Notes: generated by a model from the letters alone, not told the origin. A DNA stretch of 64,000 bases from Margaritifera margaritifera (GCA_029931535.1 JAQPZY010001560.1:3782001-3846000); one strand, 5' to 3'; counted from the stretch's first letter, positions 1 to 11,529 are shown. Numbers and translations: made by a program.

Positions 1-293
1 ACTAGAGTTCTGTTGGTGAAATCCAAGCCAGGCCACATTTTCACGAAGCCCATCAACTGGAGTGCACCCTCAAATATTGCTTCTGTTATAGACACAATAT
101 TTGCCAGATTTTGATTAATCAAAATTCCCATTTCAATATAGTTAGTGATTTAATTTTATTTGAACTTAGAACCTTTTTTAGGTTATTAAGTTTGCATTAT
201 TACCAATAATTGAGTACGAGTGTGCCCTTAAAGCTGCAGAAATTTACCTACATGGAGTAATCATGCAGTTTGGTTCATCTTTCCATTTTTAAG
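1..293. other. Intron upstream of STAG exon a
   Basis: AT-rich non-coding sequence ending in the acceptor of exon a. I see no exon, repeat or RNA gene in it. Confidence 0.6.
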
Positions 294-392
294 GTTGGAG
301 AAGTGCGCCTATGTTGTTTGAGGGCATTATACCCCTTGTATGAAAATGATGATCTGTCACGAAAAATGGAGCTCTTCACAAACAGGTTTAAG
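294..392 (+). CDS. STAG: STAG cohesin subunit, exon a (end of stromalin conservative domain)
   Basis: Internal exon of 33 codons with phase 0 at both ends. The acceptor is TTTTTAAG at 286-293 and the donor GTAAGT at 393. It encodes GEVRLCCLRAL...ELFTNRFK, which matches the STAG/SA family (GEVRLKCL...LELFTSRFK in vertebrates). Known role: STAG is the HEAT-repeat subunit that binds the kleisin RAD21 and helps load and anchor cohesin on DNA in the nucleus. The Arg of LFTNRFK aligns by eye with Arg370 of human STAG2, part of the conserved surface that binds CTCF and shugoshin peptides; that alignment is from memory. The previous exon is outside the window. Confidence 0.9.
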
Positions 393-1919
393 GTAAGTTT
401 TGATCCTTCGGTAGTCTTATGGAATGTTAAGCCCATATACATTCATAACTTTGCTTGGTTCTTTTCATTTATATATTTTTACAGAATTACTCTAATGATA
501 ATGAATGCCTGCCTTGTATATTCTTTGAAAAGTGGGGAGTAGGACAAAGTTTTCTTAAATAAAATTTGTATGGGATGGGCATGTCATTGGAGGATTAGGG
601 TAAATTCAAACTGAGCAGTGCTCCAGATTTTTTTTAGACCACGTGGCCAGGCCAGGTAAGCCAATGGCATGGTCCTGCATTCAGTGTGTGCCATGTGTTA
701 TTTGTCCTGCAAGATTTTACAATTTTCAACTTCTCAAAAAAACACTTGACCAATTTCAACCAAATTTGGCAGGGACTATTTTGGGATGAAGACCTTTAGA
801 GTCTGTACAAATGAGGTGATTTGCCATCAAATATGGTCACCAGGACTGAAAATAGAGAAAACCTTTAAATGATTTCATTTAAAATAAAATGTATTGCAGA
901 GTTAGATTAAATTTGCTAAAAAGCATCTTGGCAGTATGTTTATGCAAATTATGCCAGTCTGACATCAGATTTGACTGCTGATACTAAAAAGAAAAACTGC
1001 AGATGACATCTTTTTAAAAACCTGTCAACAAAATTAGACCAAATTTGACAGAGAGCATCTTCTTCTCACACACAGCCCAAGGGCAAATGACCTTTGAAGA
1101 AGCACTTGCCCCATGTAGAAATCTACTTACCCTGCAGAATTCTGATATCATATATTTAAAAAAACAAACAAATACCTATCAGGCAAGTAGCTCTCAGAAG
1201 AAGAGGGACCAAAGCTTTAGACAACCCCTGAGCATGTGGCTATCCTGTTTTTGGAGTACTCGTGAAAAATGGTAATAAAGTGCTGTAGAACATATCTTGA
1301 TTTACCTAGTTGTAAGGAATTAAGTGGAAAGGAGTAGCTTACTCCATACTTCTATCTATTAACTATTCACTGTGTCTATTTTGGGATGCATGATTGCAGG
1401 ATTCATGCTAATTTCTAAAAAAAATGGTGCCAAAGATATTATTAGAATGCTCAACTATTGTGCATCACATTTACAAGCCCTACCTGTATTTTTCTTTGTT
1501 ACATTCACCCACTATTAAGAAAATTCTCTTTTCTTCTCAAATTGAGGGTTGAATTTCTCCCCAAAATTTTCAGTTCTAGAATAGACTCTGTATTCAGTAT
1601 TAAGCATTGTTTATTTCCAATCCCAACCACCAACTTCACTTGCTTATAGCTTGCTTGTTTAAAATTTAAAAGAACTGTACCATTGATTAAGCATGTGTTG
1701 ACTGTAGGTTAATCTGTTTATTATAGTATTTTCTTAAAAACAGCCTGCATACTGTTTATATCATATTGAGATACAGGAATGAAATAAAGTGTATGATTTG
1801 CTTGAATTATTTCTTAGTGGTGACAACATCTAACATATACCGTATAGACAGCTTAATTGCCTTCTGCTTTGATAAAGTATAAAAAATGTACAATGTTCTT
1901 TTTAAATGCTTTCTTGTAG
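393..1919. other. STAG intron, exons a-b
   Basis: 1.5 kb of AT-rich sequence. The part at about 610-1060 (style 'ATTTGGCAGGGACTATTTTGGGATG') looks like old dispersed-repeat DNA, but I see no second copy in the window. The small open frames here lack codon structure and homology. Confidence 0.55.
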
Positions 1920-1999
1920 GACCGAATTGTGGAAATGACATTGGATAAGGAGACAGAGGTTGCTGTGCAGGGAGTTCGACTAGTCATAAGCATTCTAAA
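1920..1999 (+). CDS. STAG: STAG cohesin subunit, exon b
   Basis: The exon starts after TTCTTGTAG at 1919 and reads DRIVEMTLDKETEVAVQGVRL, then VISILK. The DRIV.MTLDKE.(D/E)VAVQ pattern is a hallmark HEAT helix of STAG proteins and directly continues the previous exon's NRFK. It stops two bases into a codon (AA) at donor GTAGGT (2000). The missing base is supplied by the next exon, giving Lys, so phases agree. The neighbouring introns are 1.5 kb and 9.2 kb. Confidence 0.92.
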
Positions 2000-2796
2000 G
2001 TAGGTATTTGACTGAGAGATGGATCGTCATGTAATTTTACTGTGATATTTCACAGGATATTTGACCCCATGCTTTAGCAGGGGATATTATGGTACCTTCC
2101 ATCAGTCTGTCAGTCCACAACTCTTTTAAGAAACAAATGAGTTTAAATTCATTAAATGCAGTATACAAATTGATCATGTGGTAACCATCTGCAAGATAGT
2201 TTACAGCGACATATTTAAATATTTTTTTACCCATACTTCACACATGCAATCACAGCAGGAGGACACATTTTAGCTCACGATGGGGGAGGGGGGCAGAGGG
2301 CTGGGGCAGTGTTTTTTTTCATTTTTCCAGAAAAAAGGGGTTCCCCTTGGTTGAATTTATGGGTCCTTCTCACCGTCAGGGAGCCCTGCCTATAATGTTA
2401 TTATTTACTATGAATATTACTTGCTTACATCAGCACAATTATGAAATAATTAATTAGTTTTAAATACACGAATTTCATACTAATATTGTGAAGTTTTCTC
2501 ATTTTCTTATTCAAGATAAGAATGTCTACAGATAAGAATTGTGAACTGCATATTGTAAAAGAAATGAAATCTTATTTTTTATTCTTGTCCTTTTTGAGCC
2601 GATCTTTTGATTTGAGATTATTAGCAGTGTTTTTCTATGCATTCTTTATGCTTGGATGGCCAAGCTGTCACTTTTGTACCGGTATCAAATACTGAGCAAT
2701 GGCCCTATTGTCATTGTCATTCGTTTCTGTAAAGTATTTCCTATATTGATAAAATATATAGTAATTGCATTTATATCTGACCATCAGTTGTTATTA

Positions 2797-3920
2797 CAGT
2801 GGTCCCCATCTTATAAGACCACCCCTTCTGCAGCAGAAAAGTGGCCTTATAAGAGGGGTGGCCTTTCTAGAGGGGGGTCACACAGTTGTGAGTAATAACT
2901 ACATATAAAGTATAAAAGGTGTAACTAATTTTTTATATATTTAATATTTTCATTTAAAAATCACAGGAATATTATCTGGTTATGGACTTAATGTGATAAA
3001 ACAAATATCAATGTTATTTCTTGACAAATATGAATAATCATCAATCGTGGTGCAAAACCACCTTGTCAATAAATTCTGGGAACAAACATTTGGTTGCAAC
3101 TATCCCTGTACATCCGTCGATTCCGTCTTCCCACTCACTGCAATTGAATGTATATTGACGATGTTTATTTGAATCTTTCAGACATAAAATTTCTCAGTAG
3201 TGATCAAAAGACTCTCCCTCTTTTTGTATAGTATAATTGCTTTCACTTTTCGTTCTGAACTGATAATGTCGGATGACATTTTGCAACAACTAATTCCTTC
3301 GTGGGCAATATATAGTTATCAAACGCAGTGTTTACAAAGGAAGTGAGTTTGTCACGGGATCAACTTTTTTCTTTTCTTCCTCCAGTCTGGTACCCAGTTA
3401 AGTACATTTCATAATCTGTGAGAGGGAAGCCAGTAATGTTAACATACCATCCTACTATATGGCGACCAGATGTCTCAGTGACTTGAGCTGAACAATTCTG
3501 TGCTTCTCAGCAGTTAGCTTTTGACATCTTGATAAGTATCGGTGGTAATAATAGCTAGTAATTATCAAAATGACAAAAGCTAACCTCTAAGGAACACATG
3601 GCAGTAAGGATAATTGGATTACTTACCTCTTTGTATGGATTAAAGTTTCTTTATCGGCATGTTGGAACAAATGTCAATGTGTTGAGTTGAGAAATTAATT
3701 AATATTAGTGAGATTTTAATCTGTAAACAACCATTATGTGGCCACTTTCGAGGGGTAAATGTGACTGTTTTTGCACTAAAATGCCATCCGCTGGTTGCGT
3801 TAGAGGGGTGGCCATCCTTGAGGGGTACTTTTGAACACAAACTTGTCAGTACCATGGGATTCTGGCCATATAAAGCGGGTGGCTGCTGGTCAGGGGGGCT
3901 GTTCAAGAGGGGGACCACTG
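2797..3920. mobile_element. Non-autonomous Tigger/pogo-like DNA transposon
   Basis: The element is bounded by TA on both sides (2795-2796 and 3921-3922) and starts CAGTGGTCCCC, ending with the inverse GGGGACCACTG. Next to both ends are variants of 'cttataagaggggtggcc' sequence. TA target duplication plus CAGT...ACTG termini is the signature of the pogo/Tigger branch of Tc1/mariner. No transposase frame is visible in its 1.1 kb, so it depends on another copy. An inverted partial copy lies at 57117-57548. Confidence 0.75.
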
Positions 3921-4089
3921 TACCAGTATTGACTTGTATTCAGCATGACAAAGTCCATTCTTTAAGTCTTTATGATTTGCTTGCTTATAGGTAATCTTGA
4001 TCATTGAGGACCTTGCCTCATGAGTGTTATTATCAAACCTTTTGATGACTTGGTGGACTTGCTTAATAGTAGGCATGCTGAGCACTAGC

Positions 4090-4960
4090 TTGCAAACATA
4101 TGGATAGTTCTTTTAGCTGTAATGGATATATAGCTTATGGGATGTCCTGTGTTCCATCATCTGTGCTTCCATTAATACAACTTTGTTATCGTTACTTCTC
4201 CTAAACTGCTTAAAGGATTGACTTGAAACTTTACACACACATTTATCCTTTGGTCTAGTTGGTCCTGAATAAAAATGGTACCACTTGGACATCCAATATG
4301 GCAGCCACAGTGGCCATCTTGAAATTCTTGTTATTGATACTCCTCTTGAAAAGAAAATCATATTAACATGGGGTTTTTACTTCAAGACTTCTAATGATCT
4401 CTAGTTGGTCAGAAATGAAAATGGTGCCACATAGACATCAGATATGGCTGCTACAGTGGCCATCTTGAAAATCTTCTCATTATTCGCGAATGGAAAGTCA
4501 TATTGATATGGGGTTTTCAGCACAAGACTTCATATGATGTCTAGTTGATCCTAAATTAAAAAAGTTCTGCTCAGACATCGAATATGGTCCTCCTGACAGC
4601 CTTCTTATGATATTCAGTTGGTCCTAAATAAAAATGGTTATGATCAGATATCGAATATGGCCATTCTGGCAGCCATCTTGAAAATCTTGTTTTCATTACT
4701 TTTTCTGAATGGATGGTCATATTCACATGGGATTTCACCAAGAGACTTCTAATGCTCTCTGGTTGGTCCTAAATGAAAATGATGCCGATCTTGCATCCAA
4801 TATGACTGCCACAGTGGTTAATTTGAAAATCTTGTTATTGCTCAAATAATTACACATGGTTTCAACACTCAGGAGTTAAAAAGAAGAAATGGTTTGATCT
4901 TGATTCCTGGAAATTCTTTTCGGCCAGTAAAACACCAGTCCCTTCGAGGAACTCATTTCT
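4090..4960. repeat. Dispersed repeat with internal tandem units (copy 1)
   Basis: About six imperfect tandem units of 110-150 bp carry the words 'ATCCAATATGGC(T/A)GCCA', 'GTGGCCATCTTGAAA' and 'TTGGTCCTAAATGAAAATGG'. They are followed by a terminal module ('AATTCTTTTCGGCCAGTAAA...CCAGTCCCTTCGAGGAACTC'). The same core and module occur at 11690-12470, and the module alone near 57840-57960. Non-coding. Confidence 0.75.
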
Positions 4961-5894
4961 TGTCACTTCAGATACAGTGGTGAGAAAATGTGCCAAGTGT
5001 TAGAAGTTCAAGGTCTCCGATGGCACTGGATTTTACTTGCCTGCACCAAATGCACATATCACTGTGCAATACATAATGGCCAGAGGGGACTTGGTCCACT
5101 GTCCTGTTTAAAAGTCTCTGAGTAACCAGTATAGTGGGGGATGCCATGATGGCGCCTACCACACCAAGATTCCTAGAACATTACCATTGGTGACCATCAA
5201 ATTGGGGACAACTGGAAGTAGATTTCAGTGCAGTGACTGTGCTACACCCACCCCATGTTGCTACTTGAGTCTTAGATGAGACGACTTGTTCAGGAGACAT
5301 ATATACCATTGTTGTCCTTTGGAGGCTTTTTATCCTGCCTTACATTGTGTCTCTCAAATACAGACTTTGACATGACCAGAAAGTTTATCCCTATATTTTG
5401 GCAACCCAGTGGACATATTTCCCGACGCCTGCTTTTGCAAGGCCAGAATACTCGTAAGTCAGGGTGTATCACCAGCCATTCCAGCCATCTCTGCCATCTG
5501 CCACCGGCCCAGTTTCTCACCAACTGTCCATCCATGCTTGTGACCAGAGGTTGGTCATTTCTATGAGTAAAGCTGCAAACCGGCTGACTGACCATCACAT
5601 TGTATGCTGCATGTTACGGAAACCCATACAACATATCCATCAGCATCATTGCCTGCTGTTTGTTCAGCAGTCTGTCTGTCCAGCTGGTCATCCTGGCAAT
5701 ACAAACCGTGTTGGTTGCCTTGATACCAGTTCGGTCAGTTTGTCCAATGTTGATGGCATATCTCATGGTATGCCCAGAGATGATGATGCTTCTTCCATTC
5801 TGCTGTGGGAAGCCACTTAAGGGTTTCTTGTTCCCTAAGCCTCCCAGCAACCAGCAATGACTCTCCCTCCTCTCACAATCCCTCTGGCAGGTCT

Positions 5895-6660
5895 GGATTG
5901 ACCTTTGTCCACAAAAAAGAATGGGTGATCAAGTTGTTTCAGAGGGGCTTCAGATTTTGTTCATTCAACCTCCTTCCTTTTTGTCCTCCTCTTCCATGAT
6001 GGAGGTCCTAACTGACCGATACCAAGAAGGTGAAAATTCTACAAGAGATCTGCTTTTTACTCGCCAGGTGGGCATGGAGAGAGTTTGCGGAGTGAACTCT
6101 TCAGGGTTTTACTCCAGACTTTTCCTAGTGCTGAAAGTCAACAGAAAGTTCCAGAACTCTTCAGGGTTTTACTCCAGACTTTTCCTAGTGCTGAAAGTCA
6201 ACAGAAAGTTTCAACTGGTTATAGATCTGCCGGCTCAACAGATATATAGCTGCTCTGAAGTTCAAAAGGGAACAATGTCAGTAAGGCTTTCCATCAATAC
6301 GGATGAATTTTCAGTCAGTGCATACTTTCATATCCCTATCCATCGAGCTTCATGCAATTTGCATTTCAAGGAACTGCATACAAATTTATGCATTCCCATT
6401 TGGATTTAACCTTAGCCTATCTGTTTTGACAAAGATCATTGACTGTGTTATCACCCTGTTCAGGTTTATCTTGTGAACATTAACGGTCACAATTCTGGAA
6501 GACATCGTTCAAACATATGGTAAATTCAATTCTGTTGCAGGACATGAACATCCACATCTCCCATTTCTCCTAGCTGGGATTTCTTATGAACTGAGAGGAG
6601 TCAGATCTTACTCCCAAACAGTTTGTCTATCTTGGTATGGAATTTGTTTTACTTGTCTCA
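5895..6660 (+). pseudogene. DIRS reverse transcriptase remnant
   Basis: The recognisable frame runs to 6409: SSGFYSRLFLV.K.NRKFQLVIDL, then SVRLSI...VSAYFHIPIHRASCNLHF, the DIRS RT pattern (GFYSRLFLVPKK..RPVIDL ... DAYFHIPIHP..R.YLRF). The Asp of the DAYFHIPIHP motif is Ser here. The PFG region follows with frame changes, then 'PKQFVYLGMEF' near 6610-6650, the usual end of RT. I could not find the YLDDW active-site box; around 6460-6500 the sequence is scrambled. Residues 'NSSGFYSR...RKFQ' occur twice through a 60-bp in-frame duplication (6095-6154, 6155-6214). Confidence 0.72.
6095..6214 (+). repeat. 60-bp tandem duplication inside the DIRS RT
   Basis: Two direct copies (6095-6154 and 6155-6214) differ by one or two bases. 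The period is divisible by three and the frame stays open, so 20 residues are duplicated just upstream of the RT VIDL motif. Confidence 0.9.
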
Positions 6661-6769
6661 ACTTTGTTCACCTTCCTCCAATGTGCATTGCATGGATTGT
6701 CGAGCTCTCAGAGTTGATTTTCAACCATGAGGGAGTTTTTGCAACTCTTCAGTTTACTTCATGCAACTG

Positions 6770-7560
6770 CTGACCTCCACCTCGTCTGCTTTTTCATGCA
6801 CCTGCTGCAGAGGGCCCTCCTGGCCCAGTGGCAGATCATTGGGTTGCGATCTCCACTGAAATGTAACAGTTCTGGAGTCATTGGCGAAATGAAGTAGCTT
6901 ACAGCAGAAATATCTTTGGATGAACCCCAATTAATGATTACTGTCTGTTGATATGGTTGGGGCCTACATTTTGCCCCGTTTCATCATGGTCAGCAGCAGT
7001 TGGGGACCAGAGGAGAGGGCCCATTACATCAGCTTCTTGAAATGAAGGCAATAATAATCAATGCCGTTCATGCCTGGAAGGATCAGTTTTGTGCGACGGT
7101 AATCCTTGTAATGTCAGAAAACTCTCGGTGGTAACCTACCTTCTCAAACGGGGAGACCACATCACCTAACCTTTGCAACCCTATCTGGGACCTAACGTTT
7201 CCAGCACAAGATTACTTTACAGACCAAACACATTCCCAGCAGGCGCATTGTTGAGGAGTGGCCAGGCTTTTCATACCAAGTGGTCCCTCCACCTTGCACT
7301 CTTTCATCAGATTTGCAAACTTGGGTGGCATCAGATGATAAAGAACTTTGCAATGATGTGGAACGACAAAGTGTCTACCTTCATTTCTCCAGTCAAGGAC
7401 AAAGAGGCCTGGCCCATGGACACTTTGTCAGTCAGTTGGGACATATTTTGGGGTTTTGCCTTATGTCCAACTGTTCTGGTCCTGAGAATAATCCAGGAGT
7501 TAGGGAGCCGGACCTGCAAAAAAGTTCTGGTAGCCTTGTTTGGATGAGACAAATCTTACG
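6770..7560 (+). pseudogene. DIRS RNase H / connector remnant
   Basis: Scattered frames recall the RNase H and post-RNase H part of DIRS pol: 'FMHLLQRALLAQWQIIGLRSPLK' cut by stops near 6790-6860, a region corresponding to the 'LLEMKAI' helix near 7030, then a clear segment in the frame of 7173-7547 reading KWSLHLALFHQIC, FISPVKDKEAWPMDTLSVSW. The family has EW.LHP.VF..IC...DLFATR.N..LP.FVSP..D..A.A.DA.S..W. At least three stops or frame changes separate the pieces. Confidence 0.65.
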
Positions 7561-7599
7561 TGGACAATCTACTAGATCAGGCAAGAGATGTCCACAAGA

Positions 7600-8640
7600 G
7601 AACCAATGCGAGGCCCAACCTACTTGAGCAGCCCCAGTTGCAAGTTTTCCAATCTCTGCTTGGACAGACTCCTACTACATTCCTGGCTCTTCACAGAAAA
7701 GAGTTCAGCTCTTCAGTTGTAGAGAGGATTGCATGAGCTAGAAGGCATCTGAGGGAAAGTGATGCTATTTTATGAGCTGGTGCATCAGCAACCGCATCAT
7801 CCCCTTGCAAGCCTCAATCTCTCAGCTTGCTTACATTTTCTCAGGCTCTTTAAGAAGTTAGCTTTTGCTACTATCACGGTTACTTCTCTCTGATTTCTGA
7901 CACATTCAGACATCATGGGAGAGGGGATATAGGCCACCACAAGAACCTCTCTGACTTGCTGGCCAATTTTGACCTGCATAGGCCCCAGTCACTTATTTTG
8001 TTCTCCAAATTGAACTTCTCTTGGTTTTTAACATGACTTAACTTGGACTAGCTCAAGTCCTTGGCAAGAACCTTGCTGAAGCTCTACTGCAGGGTGAGTG
8101 AATTGCATATCTCATTGGTAGATGCTTACTATATCCAATTCCAATTGGATGGTTTGGTGATCCTGATGATGCAACCAGGCTTTGTAGCCAAGAACAGGTG
8201 GCCATCTATGGGCAATCTGAAGGTGGGCAATCACTTGCTTTCCTTGATCGATATGCTGAGAAAGGCAGTCTTGCTAGAATGGTCTGTGCTTGCTCATGCA
8301 TTACTTGAAATGCACACAAAAATATTTGTAGGGCCTGACGTCCCTTTGTTCTGGTAAAGGCTGGGATTCACGACATAACCCCCAAGCCTTGGTGTCTTGG
8401 CTTAAGTGGGTGATACACTAATTGTACTCTGGACATTTCACTAAACCAGATATGCCTCATGAAAATTTCAGCATGAGACTTAAGTGATCTCTGAGCCTCG
8501 ATCAACATTTCGATCTTAGGTATGATTGAAGCAGTCTGTTGGCATGTACAGTCAACCTTCTGAAGCTTCTGTCTTCACAGTGAAGGGAATTAAATGTTGT
8601 GGGTCTGGTGGCAGTGGCCCAGGCCATCAGCAGACTTAGT
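7600..8640 (+). pseudogene. DIRS tyrosine recombinase remnant
   Basis: The pieces match a DIRS YR: 'SSVVERIA' near 7720, a linker with 'ISQLA' and 'KKLAFATIT' near 7820-7885, and the core 'CRVSELHISLVDAYYIQFQLDG...QPGFVAKNR' in the frame of 8061-8357, where the Arg of CRVSELH is the first catalytic Arg. Near 8520-8590 the box 'AVCWHVQSTF*SFCLHSEG' matches the final A.W.S.STF..FYLRD box; the nucleophilic Tyr is Cys and a stop precedes it. The remnant ends near 'VVGLVAVAQ', the usual C-terminus. It cannot be active. Confidence 0.65.
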
Positions 8641-8646
8641 TAATAC

Positions 8647-9598
8647 AGAGATGCTGCCAAGCCGAGGGATGGCAGGTTTCTCGCAAAAATGATGCAGTGA
8701 GTCATGTTGAAACAAAAGATAACTGATTTCTATAGGAAGTCAGCGAGACTGAAAGATTGTCTGCTAAGGACGAAACTTCGTAGCATGAAATAATCAGATG
8801 GTTTGCCGCTAACTGAATATAGTGCAGAAAGCAGTGATACAGAAATAGCTGGCTTGATATCTTTTAGGCCTTGCAGAAAATCTGATACATTTTTTTAGAT
8901 ATATATCCTGAAAACCAGTTCCCGAATATATTCAGACTGGCCACAATTACACCAGTGCTGTCTTTATAAAAAGCTGATTGTGAGAGGTGATTCAGTTGTT
9001 AAAGCAAAATTCATGCTACTTTGAGGAATAGACTAACCACAGATCTTTGAAACTACATCACTGTAGTAAGAAAATATCAGAATATCTGAGGAAAGAAAGA
9101 AAAAAAACCCATATACAAATACATAATTCGCATCAAATATTTCTGGAAAGGATCTTTTTTTCATTTTTTCTTAGATATTCTGACATTTTTTTACTACAGT
9201 GATAGAGGTTCAAATGCCTGTGGGCTAACATCTGAAACAGTAAATTGACTGATGACTATACATATATGGGGTGGGTTGGGGTGATTGTCCAATAAATGAT
9301 TTTCAGGTTGCAAAGGCTTTTTTGAAGGGAGTGATAAGAAACCAAGATGAATATTTACCTGCTGAGCAACAGTTGGGTATGCAGATACCTTTTCCATTTA
9401 TCGTCAAAGAAGTGATATAAAGTCATTAAATGCTTGTTTTAAATTAGGTGTTTCTATACCTAATAATAATGTTGTCACCCATCAGCTACCATTTGGCAAT
9501 GTTTACCTCCCCCCATGATTCCCAATTCCCCCCCCCCTCCCTCTGGAGCTAGGTGTGGAGAACCTCCCCCTCTTAAGAAAATTTCTGGCAGCATTGCT
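8647..9598. mobile_element. hAT-like non-autonomous DNA transposon (copy A)
   Basis: The left terminus is AGAGATGCTGCCA and the right terminus GGCAGCATTGCT, an imperfect inverted repeat. It is flanked by GTTAATAC (8639-8646) and GTTAATGA (9599-9606), a 6/8-matching 8-bp target duplication, as expected for hAT. Copy B (42351-43676) shares the termini and most of the interior. Copy A lacks about 330 bp present in copy B near 42390-42720. Inside is a hairpin with arms at 9057-9090 and 9170-9203. Confidence 0.75.
9057..9203. repeat. Foldback segment nested in hAT-like copy A
   Basis: The arms ATCACTGTAGTAAGAAAATA (from 9057) and the inverse TTTTTTACTACAGTGAT (to 9203) are about 34 bp each with few mismatches. 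The loop is about 80 bp. The same arms sit in copy B at 43141-43175 and 43360-43394 around an (AT)n tract. This could be an older MITE captured by the element. Confidence 0.75.
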
Positions 9599-10802
9599 GT
9601 TAATGACAGTACAGCCCCTGCATGGGCGTAAGTTTATAGCTTTCACTGGATTTGCGTGGAATATTTCTTGGTGTGCTTTTTGTTAGGGAGTGGTTGTATT
9701 CTTCACTTCGGGACTCCAGTCATATTTCCCTTGATGGATAACCATGGTAGATGTTGCATCCTCATGCATTTCCTCTCATTTCCTATTTTTCAAACGTTAA
9801 TGTGATCAAGTAATGTATTTGATAGAGAAGGGAAATTTTATAGTAAATTTATGTTTCTCCAAGAATACTTAACTAATCACATTACTATGAATCCCTCCCA
9901 CACCTCCCCATAAATGCAAGCATCCTTGTTGTTTCATTCCATCTTAAACTAAATATTGTCTGGTATATGAGTGGCCATTTAGTGGTGGTAAGGGAAGGTA
10001 ATTCAAATGGTATCTTGGAAGAGTTTCTTCCGATAGATGTTGTTGTCACTGTCTGTTTGATATATAGATGGGAGGGCTGGAATCAAAAGATAGTGAAAAT
10101 TTCCTGACATTAATGTGACTGGCATATATTATCGGAAAAACATAATTTATTATAAAATTTCATTTTTTCCGATGGAGAGCCATTGAAGTAGCTTAGTTTG
10201 GATTTATGGATAGTTTTGAAACATCACTTCTCTGCAAAGAAAATTCATCTCCATGGTCTCCTATTTTTGCATTAGGTTCATGATGTAATCAGTAATTGAA
10301 GGGCATTTGCTAGAAGATGATTTTACAATAGATAAATTTTAAACATTGTTGTTAGATATTCAAACGAGAAATGTGGTGCTGGATTAAATATTGTGGAGGA
10401 TGTCCTAATAGGGCACATTATTTTACCCCTGTGGGCTGAGTGATGTAGAATACGCCCAATGTGCCCTCTGGCATTTAGCAAGAGGCGAATAATGAAGGCA
10501 ACCTTTTTGCCCTGTGATGTGTCCCAGGATAATGTTCCAGCTGAGAAAATAAATAGACTATATGAAAGAGTGCAGTTTATATTAAAAAAATGACTTTTTT
10601 ATGTTAAGGATTTTATTCTTTTTGGCTTTCTCATTGTGTTGCCTTGTTCTTTTGGGGATTCCTAAACATACTAGGTACTTGAATAGCTATGATTGTGTGG
10701 ATGTGTTATTAAACCCTATATATTGATGCATATTTTAGTGTGCTTGGCTTTGCATTTCTTTGCCACAAATCCCCTTAGGTTAAACATTTTAACTTCCTAC
10801 TG

Positions 10803-10955
10803 GTTTGGTTTGGTTTTATGGGTTTAACGCCATTTGTCAGCACATGATAGGCTATACACGGCAGCCACTCCAAGACTCGAACCCACCTGACAGAGGTAAG
10901 ATGGTAGTGATCGGTAAAGGCGAGCGCCTTAGACCACTCGGCCACCCGGGGCCCC
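10803..10955 (-). mobile_element. tRNA-derived SINE
   Basis: Read on the minus strand it begins GGGGCCCCGGGTGGCCGAGT, has a tRNA-like A box (GGCCGAGTGGTCTAAGGCGC) and B box (GGTTCGAGTC), a short tRNA-unrelated body and a 3' tail of repeated AACC. The flanks AACTTCCTACTG at 10791-10802 and 10956-10967 are identical 12-bp target duplications. The head most resembles a Leu/Ser-type tRNA with a long variable arm. It is not a functional tRNA gene, because the acceptor stem cannot close. Confidence 0.85.
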
Positions 10956-11198
10956 AACTTCCTACTGAATGATATTACTGTGTAGATTATCTTAAAATTG
11001 AAGAATTCAACTTGGTTTAGCACACAACTTTACAAATGCATAATCTTGTTCAAAAGCAGTTTTCTTGAACATTTTTCATTGCTTGCATTATAAAAAATGA
11101 GGGATGAATTTTTTTTGTCTTGCTTGATGGTAAATTTTCAGTATGCATTTTTTTGTTGAGATGGTGATGAAAACCAAATCATACATTCTACTCTGCAG

Positions 11199-11421
11199 GC
11201 TTGGAGACACTGTATTGTCAGATAAGGACTGTGAAAATGTGTACGAGTTAGTGTATTCCTCACATCGACAAATAGCCCAGGCTGCAGGTGAATTTCTAAA
11301 TGCCAAACTGTTCAGAAGAGACGAGGAGGCGACACGAAATCTTCGGACAGGCAAGGGTAAAAAGAGAAGCCCTAACACTCCGCTTATTAGAGATCTTGTG
11401 CAATTCTTCATTGAAAGTGAG
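11199..11421 (+). CDS. STAG: STAG cohesin subunit, exon c
   Basis: This is the largest STAG exon in the window: one base completing a Lys codon, then 74 codons. The acceptor is CTCTGCAG (11191-11198) and the donor GTGAGT (11422). It encodes DKDCENVYELVYSSHR...AAGEFLNAKLF, matching the family ([26 protein letters not shown] in human STAG2). A charged, poorly conserved loop follows (RRDEEATRNLRTGKGKKR), then DLVQFFIESE. The loop falls where vertebrate STAGs have a similarly variable basic linker. The phase at the end is 0. Confidence 0.95.
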
Positions 11422-11529
11422 GTGAGTATATTGGTTCCATATGTTGGTATTTGTGATTGACATATGTGCTCTAGATATGATGGGAACAGGTTGACGGTTA
11501 AGAGCTTTTGAAATGTTAGACTGGTCTGC

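Larger units (their letters stand above)
5895..8640 (+). mobile_element. Degenerate DIRS-type retrotransposon
   Basis: In order on the plus strand come a DIRS reverse transcriptase, an RNase H/connector region and a tyrosine recombinase, all broken by stops and frameshifts. DIRS elements integrate with a tyrosine recombinase rather than a DDE integrase and carry no LTR-type ends. I cannot place the termini. Decayed gag-like sequence may extend left to about 4970 (a cysteine-bearing stretch near 4980-5220), but this is weak. The hAT-like element at 8647 starts immediately after it and may have cut off the 3' end. Confidence 0.72.
2000..11198. other. STAG intron, exons b-c
   Basis: A 9.2-kb intron filled by listed elements: Tigger-like 2797-3920, tandem block 4090-4960, DIRS relic to 8640, hAT-like 8647-9598 and SINE 10803-10955. 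The stretches 2000-2790 and 9607-10790 show only AT-rich sequence, apart from short C-rich and G-rich runs near 2280-2340. A short inverted repeat around TAGGGCACATT/AATGTGCCCT lies near 10410-10462. Confidence 0.6.

Noticed and set aside
5290..5850. Overlapping frames of 80-118 residues on both strands
   Set aside because: No consistent family match. At most they are decayed gag-region sequence of the neighbouring DIRS; too weak to call a gene.
10803..10955. tRNA gene (Leu/Ser-like)
   Set aside because: A and B boxes are present but no acceptor stem closes, and a SINE body, tail and target duplication are visible.
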